64,000 nt of DNA from Hirundichthys speculiger (taxonomy: Eukaryota > Chordata > Actinopteri > Beloniformes > Exocoetidae), in assembly GCA_018398805.1 (NCBI GenBank), contig JAGFBZ010000567.1:493463-557462 (forward strand), written 5' to 3'. Shown piece after piece: positions 34,001 to 44,815 of the stretch. Numbering within the stretch: position 1 is the first letter of the stretch; each line of letters opens with the position of its first letter. The position numbers were made by a program, and so were the translations under genes. Under the pieces are notes generated by a model, which saw only the letters and a program-made list of their open reading frames with translations, did no database searches and was not told the DNA's origin.

Positions 34001-36024
34001 GTGGAGGTCAACACTGGGATGACATCTATATAGACAGGTGGAGGTCAACGCTGGGATGACGTCTATATAGACAGGTGGAGGTCAACGCTGGGATGACGTC
34101 TATATAGACAGGTGGAGGTCAACGCTGGGATGACATCTTTATAGACAGGTGGAGGTCAACGCTGGGATGACGTCTATATAGACAGGTGGAGGTCAACACT
34201 GGGATGACATCTTTATAGACCGGTGGAGGTCAACGCTGGGATGACGTCTATATAGACAGGTGGAGGTCAACGCTGGGATGACGTCTATATAGACAGGTGG
34301 AGGTCAACGCTGGGATGACGTCTATATAGACCGGTGGAGGTAAACGCTGGGATGACGTCTATATAGACAGGTGGAGGTAAACGCTGGGATGACGTCTATA
34401 TAGACAGGTGGAGGTCAACGCTGGGATGACGTCTATATAGACAGGTGGAGGTCAACGCTGGGATGACGTCTATATAGATGGGTGGAGGTAAACGCTGGGA
34501 TGACGTCTATATAGACAGGTGGAGGTCAACGCTGGGATGACATCTATATAGACAGGTGGAGGTCAACGCTGGGATGACGTCTATATAGACAGGTGGAGGT
34601 AAACGCTGGGATGACATCTATATAGACAGAATAGAATAGAATGGAATAGAATAGAATAGAAAAACTTTATTGTCTGCCCCGAATGGTGGCAGAAATATTT
34701 CTTTGAGAAGGCTCCAACAATAAAAATACACACATATCATACACACTTACTTCAGTAAGGGGAGGTCAACGCTGGGATGATGTCTATGTAGACAGGTGGA
34801 GGTCAACGCTGGAATGACGTCTATTTAGACAGGTGGAGGTAAACCTGGGATGACGTCTATATAGACAGGTGGAGGTCAACGCTGGGATGACGTCTATATA
34901 GACAGGTGGAGGTCAACGCTGGGATGACGTCTATATAGACAGGTGGAGGTCAACGCTGGGATGACGTCTATATAGACAGGTGGAGGTCAACGCTGGGATG
35001 ACGTCTATTTAGACAGGTGGAGGTAAACCTGGGATGACGTCTATATAGACGGGTGGAGGTCAACGCTGGGATGACGTCTATATAGACAGGTGGAGGTCAA
35101 CGCTGGGATGACGTCTATATAGACAGGTGGAGGTCAACGCTGGGATCAAGTCTATATAGACAGTTGGAGGTTAACACTGGGATGACTTCTATATAGACAG
35201 GTGGAGGTCAACACTGGGACCAAGTCTATATAGACAGGTGGAGGTCAACGCTGGGATGACGTCTATATAGACGGGTGGAGGTCAACGCTGGGATGACGTC
35301 TATATAGACAGGTGGAGGTCAACGCTGGGATGACGTCTATATAGACAGGTGGAGGTCAACGCTGGGATGACATCTATATAGACAGGTGGAGGTCAACGCT
35401 GGGATGACGTCTATATAGACAGGTGGAGGTCAACATGGGATGACATCTATATAGACAGGTGGAGGTCAACGCTGGGATGACGTCTATATAGACAGGTGGA
35501 GGTCAACGCTGGGATGACATCTATATAGACAGGTGGAGGTCAACGCTGGGATGACGTCTATATAGACAGGTGGAGGTCAACGCTGGGATGACATCTATAA
35601 TTGACGGGTGGAGGTCATTACTGGGATGACGTCTATATAGACGGTTGGAGGTCAACGCTGGGACGACGTCTATATAGACAGGTGGAGGTCAACTCTGGGA
35701 TGACATCTATATAGACAGGTGGAGGTCAATGCTGAGATGACGCCTACATAGACAGGTGGAGGTCAATGCTGGGACGACATCTATATAGACGGTTGGAGGT
35801 CAACTCTGGGATGACGTCTATATAGACAGGTGGAGGACAACGCTGGGATTACGTCTATATAGACAGGTGGAGGTCAATGCTGGGATGACGTCTACATAGA
35901 CAGGTGGAGGTCAATGCTGGGACGACATCTATATAGACGGTTGGAGGTCAACTCTGGGATGACGTCTATATAGACAGGTGGAGGACAACGCTGGGATGAC
36001 GTCTATATACACAGGTGGAGGTCC
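28091..36024. repeat. Giant 37-bp minisatellite (~210 copies)
   Basis: A 37-bp unit (example 28801-28837; motifs ACAGGTGGAGGTCAACG, GGGATGAC and TCTATATAG) repeats for about 7.9 kb. Most units differ only at one CpG: TGACGTC or TGACATC, in irregular runs. The first units (28091-28270) and the last (35580-36024) are the most diverged, as expected for array edges. A section at about 30120-32480 has many truncated or indel-bearing units. No frame is long, because the unit carries stops in every frame and 37 is not divisible by three. It is interrupted by a retroposon tail at 34629-34760. Confidence 0.97.
34629..34760 (-). mobile_element. Retroposon 3' end inserted in the 37-bp array
   Basis: About 130 bp with no similarity to the array starts with AGAATAGAATAGAATGGAAT and AAAACTTTATTGTCTG; reversed, this is GACAATAAA plus a TTCTA-type tail. 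It runs to about 34760, where the array resumes. It resembles the end at 17841-17940. Being a minus-strand, severely 5'-truncated copy, it landed after the array existed and so dates the array as older. Confidence 0.7.
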
Positions 36025-36250
36025 ATCTCATCTTTCTCATCTCTCCATCTCATCTTTAATCTCATCTCTCCATATCCATTCATCGATCCATCATCTCGAC
36101 CCATTTAATCCTCTGAAGGATCACTTGGATCTGATGGAGTCTATCCAGCTCTCTTCAGGCGAATGGCAGGGGTCCACCAGGACAGATTGCATCTCTTTAT
36201 CTCATCTCTCTCGTATCTCTTCATCTCATATTTCTATTTAATTTATAAAC
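36025..36250. other. CATCTC-rich low-complexity DNA with a SINE-like fragment
   Basis: CATCTCTCC/CATCTTT repeats flank a short stretch (about 36115-36190: GGAGTCTATCCAGCTCTC, GGGGTCCACCAGGACAG) that matches the 3' part of the SINE-like repeat in minus orientation. Confidence 0.55.
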
Positions 36251-37640
36251 TCATCTCTCCGTGTCATGTGTCAGCTGTTGTGAGTTTTTCCTCTGCTGGT
36301 CTGTTTTTGCCATCTTTCTGTGTTCCTCAGTTCTGTTTCCTTAATGCAGCTAAAAAGGGATGTTTTTGTTGTCTCTTTTTTCAGATAAGCTGTTGTGTTA
36401 TCATTGTTTTTTTTTTTGCTCCTCATATCTCCCTCCACTCAGTGGCACATTGACATGACAGAATGTTTCAGTTTCTTTCACAGCTCATTTAGAAGTTGAC
36501 ATCCATCCAAGTGATTAGAAAAGAAGCAGAATTGTACCTCTCAACTTCTCTGCTTTAAATTCTTACATCATTTAATGTGAAAGTAGAAGAGTCAAGGGCA
36601 ATCAAAGAGTTATCAATATTAATATTGATTTTTGAACCCTGCTCAGGAATTATTTCATTTGCAGTTTTTCTGCAGTTGAAATAAGGCATTCATCTCTTCA
36701 TCTAAGATTGAGTTAATGCAGAGGACAAACAGTAACAGTAACAGCATTAGATGCACCTTTAACAGCTAATTTGGTTGTGATAACAATGGTGAAAACAGAT
36801 CTTGTAGTCATTGTCATCAGAGGATGCTGAGGTTTAAAGAAAATACACAAAAACACACAGTTTCCTTCTGCTGTATGTGACCACTTGACCTCATCATCAC
36901 TGCTTAAATTTTTATGAGGCTTTTTCCTGCCTACGTTTGTTGCCTCTGTGCTCAAGCAGGAAAGGTTCTGACACCCTTATTATCAGGATTGATGGGCAAT
37001 ATTCAGCAAACCAAATGGGTCTGCGCTCATGACCGGAGACATGCCCCTCCCATAGACGCCCTGGGAACTGAAAAGGACTGAAATGAGATGTCCAAATAAA
37101 CCCATAAAAATTCTAAATGAGCAGTTTGCATAAATGTAAATGTCAGTGTCATCAGTTCAGGTGTGTCAGCAGCACAGAGACAGATGATCAGGCAACAACT
37201 TCTCCATCCACTTCAGACTGTCGGAGCTGCAGCTGGAAGAAATGAATTTTTATAAATATTTCAGAGGATATTCTGAGAGGTTTGTGGACTGTCGCATTCT
37301 TGTGTGTTATTGAGGGTGATGGCTTCAGACAGATGTTTTTTTTCCAGTGGTCAGGGTTCCTCCTGGTTCCTCTTCCTCCTGGAGCTTCTCCTCTGAAGCC
37401 TTGCAGCTTCATGCCTCTGTACCATTAACTCCTTATGTAGTAAAAACACATAACTCAATCACCCTGACAGACCACCGAGTCACTGGACACGTAACTGGTT
37501 CCAATGAGGAGATGCTACCTCGTGTGGTTTCACAGAACAGACCTCTGCTGCCCCTTCAACCTCCAGACTCAGAGAAATGGAGGGGAAGACTAGATAGATA
37601 GAGTTAGAGAGCACAAACATCAGAGAAAAGCACCAGTCCA
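36251..37640. other. Non-repetitive DNA, no gene seen
   Basis: No supported exon or element. Confidence 0.5.
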
Positions 37641-37646
37641 GGAATC

Positions 37647-38545
37647 TATGTAGCCCCATTTGGGTCATAATTCAATGAATAAATGAGTCTATTATTATGA
37701 AATACAGGTGTTTATTATTATGAAATACGTATCCATTATTATGAAATGTTTCCCATTATTATGAAATATATGTGTATTATTATGAAATATTTCACATTAT
37801 TATGAAAAAAAATGTAATTATTGTGAAATATATTTTTATTATTATTTAATCTTAGTTTAATGCATAATAGTTTATTCCAGAATGGCCTTTTCATCTAAGA
37901 ATGAGTTTTTACATAATTGCTTCCTTTTTCATAAGAATAAGCTTTTACATAATAATGACATTTTGCCAGTGGGCGGGACCAGTGGTTGACCTGCATGCTC
38001 ATTGGCTGATCCTTCTCCATTCTACGCTCTGACATCGACTAGTTTTGGCCGTGAGGTCCCGTTAGCAGCGGGCCGTGGCGTCATCAAGGTGCGCTCCTAG
38101 TCCGATTGTAGCTATGGCAGCTTGGACTAAGCTACGGGAAACCTTGATGTTTCTTAGTCGAATGTCAACTTTTAACCATAAACTGAGGTGCCATTCTGCC
38201 ACCTACTACTGGCCTGGAGTATATACATTGCACCTCTCGCCCACTATCGATATTCACTGTTCTGTTGCTTTATGCCTGAATGAAAGAGCAGCCAATCACA
38301 TAAATGGCTCCGCCCTCTCTGCTGTGATTGACACACAAATCATTCTTATGAAAAACAAAGCCATTATTATGTAAAAAAGCTCATTCTTATGAAAAATGAA
38401 ACCATTATCATAATAATGGGAAATATTTCATAATAATAAATATGCATTTCATAATAATGGAAAATGTTTCATAATAATAAACGCCTGTATTTCATAATAA
38501 TAGAGTCATTTATTTATTGAATTATGACCGAAACGGGGCTCCATA
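37647..38545. mobile_element. 899-bp non-autonomous element with long repeated inverted termini
   Basis: The left end (TATGTAGCCCCATTTGGGTC...) and the right end reversed (TATGGAGCCCCGTTTCGGTC...) stay similar for well over 100 bp. Both ends are made of several ATTATTATGAAAT-type subrepeats spaced roughly 20-25 bp apart. The flanks carry an exact 6-bp direct repeat, GGAATC (37641-37646 and 38546-38551), which looks like a target-site duplication. The middle (about 37970-38340) is GC-richer and contains GGGCGGG, ATTGGCTG, AGCCAATCA and CCGCCC motifs arranged symmetrically. No transposase frame is present. I cannot assign a superfamily. Confidence 0.75.
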
Positions 38546-38551
38546 GGAATC

Positions 38552-40652
38552 ACCCTTTATAATAAACATTTATAACCCAACCTGGTGAGTCCATGAGGCA
38601 GAGCCACTCTGAGGATGGGCTGGTGACCTCCTGGTGACCTCTACCACACCACAGCTGAAGCTACGTCCTGTCCATTTCCTGTCTAATTTTCAGCAGCAGT
38701 GGTTCCAGGGACCGCCGCCGTGGTGTCCAGACGTCTTCACCTCCTCACAGCGTAACAGCATCTCATTTCCCTCACGCAGCCTGCAGGCCAATCTCAGAAT
38801 CAGAAGTAATAAAAGTCATTTTCTGAAACAAACAAACACAACTGAGATTACAAATGACATTTCTGTTTCTGTTCCCACAAAAACATTGTTTATTAGCAGT
38901 CAGTTGTCTGAATAACGATGTTCTTTTCAAACACAGGTTGGGTCTCATTTTCCTATCATCACTGCAGAAACTTTGATCCGTTTATCAGCCTCATCTGAAG
39001 CTGATCTGATCAGAACTGATGGTTTGTGATGTTTCTGAAAATGATCCACAGCTAAACAGTTTCTGTTCATTATTCTGCAGGTTATATTAATTGCTTTTTC
39101 AATTATTGCTGAAATGCAAAAAAACATTCCTGGATAATCAGGAGAGCTGAGTCATCTTCATTCATGCACTCTTCCCTCCTACTTTAAGAAAAACTTCTGG
39201 AGCCGAAACTTCTGATGAGTTAGAAGGAGGAGGTTTTGATTCTGCTGCTGCTTATTCTTTTATCTCAGTGGGATGAATGCAGAGATGCTGTTCATCCTCA
39301 GACTATGAGCCTAAATCTGTCCTCATGGTTGCCAGGTGACACAGATAGATCCAGTAACTCTCCGGTGGTCTGAGGTGTCTCTGTCTTCTTCCACCAGGCT
39401 GCAGCGCCGTGACGTGACAGATGTTGGGGTGTCGACCAGATCTGAGCTCTGAAGTGATTTATTGTCCGTCTCTACAGGTGGAGTCTGATGAAGAGACTCC
39501 ATCACGGCGGTCAAGGACGCTCCAGGGTTTGTTCACAGCTAAAGGAGGAAGATTATTGGCTTTCTGTTTTTTCATTACTAACATGTCACTGAAAAGCCAG
39601 AGATACCAGGACACAGCAGAGCAGCATCCGTTACGTCTCTTCAGCTCTGCTGATAATGTCCATTCATCGTATTTAAATGTTAAAATGTCCGTTTCATTTT
39701 TAGTAAGTGTATCATGAGTGTTCTCGTTAATCTCCATGTGTTTCCAGTTCCTGGATCTAGAACCAGGTGGTACTGAGCTTCAACGTTGTTGACCTCCTGA
39801 TTTCAGGCAGCAGGTGGGCAGCTTTGAGGTCCTGCAGGACTCCACCTGTTTACTGCTCTGTTTAATGAGGACATCCCTCTCACACGCTGTGCTCCAGAGT
39901 CCCCTCTCCACCTGTTAATTAAGTTATTTAACTCCTTACCATTCCTGTATAATTTGCATAAAACGCCTATCCAAGGCATACCCAAAGTAAATTGAAAGCT
40001 GATCTTGAACCGTTTGTAGCACATGGATGGTTTTGGTCTCTTTTGAAAGGTAACACTCTGAAGTTTTTCCCACAACTGTCAGAATCACTGTAAGTGCTAC
40101 TAGCATTGAGTAATCCAAGTTTGAACACACTGAAAAATAAGTTTTTTTTAGTTTTTTGTAAACAGATGTCTGCTGATGAGTGCAGCTGTGACTTATTAGC
40201 TGGAAAACACAATGGGACCACAGCATGAAGCCTTACCTAGTGCAAGTTCAAATTTGATAACAATACCACAAAAAATGAGTATTTTACACACGTTTTTGTA
40301 AGAGTATGTCTAGGCGTTTCCAAAAATGGCCATTTAGAGTCTCCAAAATGGCACTTGGATAAACATGGCCACATACCTAGGATAAAAGGACATAACTATT
40401 GAACGCTTCATCGTACAGTCATAATCTTGGCCTCTAATGAAAGGTGACACATAGAGGTATCCTATCCCACATCCAGATTTACTATCAATATTGCTGAAAA
40501 AAAATTACTGAAACATAAAGCTAAACTTTGCATATAAAAAGAGTCAAAACAAGTGTTGTTGTGGAAAATGTAATTTATATAAAAAAAAATGACTATGTTT
40601 TACAATACAGCAAACTATTCACATATTTGAACATATTTACAATTATAACCAT
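38552..40652. other. Non-repetitive DNA; right part possibly piggyBac flank
   Basis: 38552-39900 shows nothing. From about 39930 to 40650, AT-rich sequence has two diverged copies of a block (TCTCTTTTGAAAGGTAACAC near 40038, CTCTAATGAAAGGTGACAC near 40432). As it runs directly into the piggyBac remnant it may be that element's 3' non-coding part. I see no TTAA-bounded inverted ends that match. Confidence 0.4.
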
Positions 40653-40943
40653 TTACAGGTTGGCAGCATGCCAGTCACTGTAGCAATCTCTAGTCGGTAT
40701 CAAGCACAAAGGCACATCACACGAGGAGCATTTCAACTGTGTTTTAGCATGACAATGCCTGCACTTCAGCCTACCAGTAGTCCTCTGCCCACTGATAAAA
40801 ACCAGTATGTGATGTGCTCCACACGGAGCAGGAGGTGGGACAGGTCTGGCTGTGGAGGAAGACCCTGCTTCTGCCAGCTGCTCGATGAGGGTCTCCCAGA
40901 ATGCCTTCTGGTGCAGAGGGATCTCTCCTCTCCACCCATACAC
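40653..40943 (-). pseudogene. piggyBac-type transposase, C-terminal exon
   Basis: The minus strand has a splice-acceptor-like CCAG at 40944-40947, then a clean frame to a stop at 40653. It begins VYGWRGEIPLHQKAFWETL and ends with a cysteine-rich block (CRHCHAKTQLKCSSC, VPLCLIPTRDCYSDWH). The CxxC...CxxC...C pattern followed by a W-H ending is the C-terminal zinc-ribbon-like domain of piggyBac transposases and PGBD-like genes. The DDE catalytic domain is not found in the window. The frame has no stops, so it is either a recent deletion derivative or part of a spliced gene. An upstream exon may end at 41046 (CCG then GTATGT). Confidence 0.7.
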
Positions 40944-41045
40944 CTGGAACAACAATGTAAAAAATATATACAAAAACATAAATATGTGCAACACAAAAAT
41001 TGTTTCATTTCAAAATGAATACACAGTTGAATATACAGCACATAC

Positions 41046-41175
41046 CGGCTGTACTCCTTCACAGCTGGTGGAACTGAGCTGTCCTTCATCTGCCAATGTC
41101 CATCTTACCCTTTGACCCTCAAAGTGACCACTTGCTGACTGGCTCCCAATCCACATCTGAATTCTCAGATGACTG
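41046..41175 (-). pseudogene. Possible upstream exon(s) of the piggyBac remnant
   Basis: A donor-like GTATGT at 41040-41045 and short open pieces upstream (PPAVKEYSR; ENSDVDWEPVSKW, acidic as piggyBac N-termini often are) suggest N-terminal exon material next to the C-terminal exon. If so, the whole catalytic domain between them was deleted. The frames are short and this is inference. Confidence 0.25.
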
Positions 41176-41257
41176 CCCATTATGTGAAAATAAAGAAATA
41201 AGTCATTTACAAAATTTTCCATCTTTTCTGTATTGTACTACTTTGCACAATGAAACA

Positions 41258-41266
41258 CCCCCCCCC

Positions 41267-41302
<36 letters not shown>
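41258..41302. repeat. C-run and (CA)n microsatellite
   Basis: About 11 C residues followed by about 16 CA dinucleotides. Confidence 0.95.
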
Positions 41303-41305
<3 letters not shown>

Positions 41306-42420
41306 AACAAAACAACTCACACATACTCCTCCCCCCACACACACACAAACAAAGGCCTTTGTATTTATTCAAAGTAAAACTTGTTTATGTCGAAATATAC
41401 AGTAATACGTAATATAATATGAATAATATTACCAATTATGATAAAATATATACGTAATAATATAATATAAGCTGTAATATAAGTCACAATTTAGTCAAAT
41501 ACTTACGTATGCAGAGCAAAATCTTCTCCGCGACGGAGAAAATGTCTTCTGCGCAGGCATGCGCTCTGTTATCTGGCCTTATCTGATATCCCTCTCCTGA
41601 CACGTCACTTTCACGATGGGAAATTCCTCCTCTTACTTCTTGGGCAGTCCTTTTCACCATTTTCTACAATAAATACGCTCCCAAACTGAAAAAACGCTGA
41701 GAAATAAGCCACAATGCGGTGCGCAACACTCAGTTACATGCGCAGTCATGCGGGTTCATGAGGCAAAGGTAATTACCATTTACGCCCAGGTTTCTTTGTT
41801 TACTCATTATCTCCACCCCCTCGACCGTCACATCGTTGTTTTCAGAATTTCATTGGCTATTCAATGCGTCAGTCATCAGCACGATTTGTGGTGTTTGTGG
41901 TGTGACAAAGGCGTTGATTGTAACCTGCTGTTATGATTATATACTCCTGAAATGGTTTTTTGACATTGATTGAATCACAAGAATCTGCTTGATATGCTTT
42001 CCAAAGATATGTCGCATGAGTGCCTCACGTAACATATGAGCTGTGTAAATTACGGTTTAGTTTTGGAAACTACAGAAATTCGGACTGCCGTCGGAATGTT
42101 AACAGTTTAATTACCCCAGTATCTTTGTGTCAGTGGGTCTTTATTAGAGGTTGAAGTGTTTATCCTTTGGAAGCATTTGAGGTCTTAGCTGCAAAACCTC
42201 GTCTGACTGAAACAGAAAAGAGGTTTAGAGTTACAGCAGAATATTTTATAAGTCTGCAGCGTAATACACGAGTCGTCCACACCAGTACTGATGTCAGAGA
42301 AACTATTTTAACAAGACGGGACTGAATAACATCACTGAGGTGATGGAAACTGCCCCCACAGAAGAACCAAGGTCATTAGATAAACTTCACATGTGAACAT
42401 GTGAACAGAAAAGGCTGTTT
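41303..42420. other. AT-rich then mixed DNA, no gene seen
   Basis: 41395-41490 is very AT-rich. 41520-41900 is richer in CpG, with an ATTGGCTATT box (41850) and a GACACGTCAC motif (41599-41608), but shows no exon. Confidence 0.45.
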
Positions 42421-42421
42421 G

Positions 42422-42580
42422 CCTCAGTTCCTCAGTTCCTCGGTTCCTCCGTTACTCTATTCCTCAGTTCCTCGGTTCCTTGGTTCCTTTGTTCCTTGGT
42501 TCCTCGGTTCCTCAGTTCCTCAGTTCCCTGGTTCCTCAGTTCCTCAGTTCCCTGGTTCCTCAGTTCCTCAGTTCCTCAGT
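42422..42580. repeat. 9-bp minisatellite (CAGTTCCTC type)
   Basis: About 17 copies of CAGTTCCTC, CGGTTCCTC, TGGTTCCTT and variants. Confidence 0.92.
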
Positions 42581-42794
42581 CTGAGGAACCAGCAGCCATG
42601 AAGTCTCTCCTCATGTTTCATCTGTTGACTGAAGTTTATGTGAAGATGCTGGTGACTTCTGGAAAGACTAAACAGGCCTTTTTTTACCCTCACTACCATC
42701 TAGACCTGGAGGTGATTGAACTCTGGAAAATTCCTTGCAGCAACACAAAAGAAGGGTGTCAGAAACCAGGATGGTGGAAACACTAATTATTGTG

Positions 42795-44300
42795 TACCGA
42801 ACTGTACTGGACTATACTGGACTGTACCAGCTGTACTGGACTCTACTGGACTATACTGGTCTGTACTGGACTGTACCGAACTGTACTGGACTCTACTGGA
42901 CTATACTGGTCTGTACTGGACTCTACTAGACTGTACTGCACTCTACTGGACTATACTGGACTATACTGGACTGTACCGAACTGTACTGGACTCTATTGGA
43001 CTCTACTGGACTAAACTGGACTGTAACAAACTGTACTGGACTGTACTGGACTATACTGGAATGTACTGGACTGTACTGGACTGTACTGGATTCTACTGGA
43101 CTACACTGGACTGTACTGGACTCTACTAAACTAAACGGGACTATACTGGACTATACTGGACTGTACTGGACTGTACTGGACTATACTGGACTGCACTGGA
43201 CTATACTGGACTAAACTGGACTATACTGGACTATACAGGACTGTACTGGACTCTACTGGACTACACTGGACTGTACTGGGCTATACTGGACTATACTGGA
43301 CTTTACTGGACTGTACTGGACTATACTGGACTATACTGGACTGTACTGGACTCTACTGGACTATACTGGACTGTACTGGACTATACTGGACTGTACTGGA
43401 CTCTACTGGACTGTACTGGTCTGTACTGGACTATACTGCACTGTACTGAACTCTACTGGACTGTACTGGACTGTACTAGACTGAACTGGACTCTGCTGAA
43501 CTGTACAGGACTATACTGGACCATACTGGACTGTACTGGACCTTACTAGACTATACTGGACTATACTGCACTGTACTGGACTCTACTGGACTGTACTGGA
43601 CTGTACTGGACTCTACTAGACTCTACTGGACTAGACTGGACTGTACTAGAATATACTGGACTATACTGGATTGAACTGGACTGTACTGGACTATACTGAC
43701 CTGTACTGGACTATGCTGGACTATACTGGACTGAACTGTACTGTACTGGACTATACTGGATTGAACTGGACTGTACTGGACTATACTGACCTGTACTGGA
43801 CTATGCTGGACTATACTGGACTGAACTGGACTGTACTGGACTCTACTGGACTGTACTGGACTATACTGGACTATACTGGACTGTACTAGACTATACTGGA
43901 CTAAACTGGACTGTACTGGACTATACTGGACTAAACTGGACTATACTGGACTGTACTGGACTATACTGGACTATACTGGACTGTACTGGACTATACAGGA
44001 CTATACTAGACTCTACTGGGCTGTACTGGACTATACTGGACTATAGTGGACTGTACTGGTCTATACTGGACTATACTGGACTGTGTTGGACTGTACTGGA
44101 CTATACTGGACTGTACTGGACTATACTGGACTAAACTGGACTATACTGGACTGTACTGGACTATACTGGACTAAACTGGACTATATTGGACTGTACTGGA
44201 CTATACTGGACTGTACTGGACTGTACTGGACTATACTGGACTATAGTGGACTACACTGGACTGTACTGGACTATACTGGACTGTACTGGACTATACTGGT
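42795..44300. repeat. Decamer minisatellite (CTRTACTGGA)n
   Basis: About 150 copies of a 10-bp unit, mostly CTGTACTGGA and CTATACTGGA, in almost perfect 10-bp register for 1.5 kb. Variants are CTCTACTGGA, CTAAACTGGA, TACTAGA and CTGAACTGGA. The register is broken only near the left end (around 42830). Open plus frames encoding LDCTGLYWT-like strings are by-products. Confidence 0.97.
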
Positions 44301-44815
44301 GGAAACAGACGATAAGAGACCCAGGACAGTAATGGCATAAGAAACAGAAAGTAGAAAATGGAGAGATTGAGAATGAGACTAAACAGGAGTAAATGTCAGG
44401 AGTCGTAATACTGAGCAGAGCTCTGAGCCTGAGATGGACCTCAGAGCTGGAAACCCTAGAAGCTCCTCTGGATCGCTTTAAGGAGATGCTGTTAGCATCT
44501 CACCTCCTTTTCACCTCCTCTTCTGAAATCAGTATTCCAGCTTCAACCACCACAGAGATACAATAGCTGACAGACAAGGCATCGGATGAAGATGAAGATG
44601 ATGATGAAGATGGGGAAGCTGGATGGTTCTGTTCAGATCTGGGTCTGTGAGGTCCCAGGACCCTGCAGACCTGAACCACTGACAGATGGAGGTTCTTATT
44701 TCAAAATTTTTGAGCTGGTTGACACTTCAGACCCAAAGTTGATTTCAATCCCAGTAAGTACCAGCATGTCCTCCCAATGTATCTGTAGTAGACTACATAG
44801 ATCTGTGCTCCACAC
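44301..44815. other. Non-repetitive DNA with a short (GATGAA)n
   Basis: A GATGAAGATGATGATGAAGA run lies at about 44592-44611. Nothing else supported. Confidence 0.5.

Noticed and set aside
28091..36024. CRISPR-like array
   Set aside because: Units are direct tandem copies with no unique spacers, there are no cas genes, and the DNA is vertebrate.
42716..44340. Repeat proteins of the LDCTGLYWT type
   Set aside because: By-product of the decamer array; frames break at every irregular unit.
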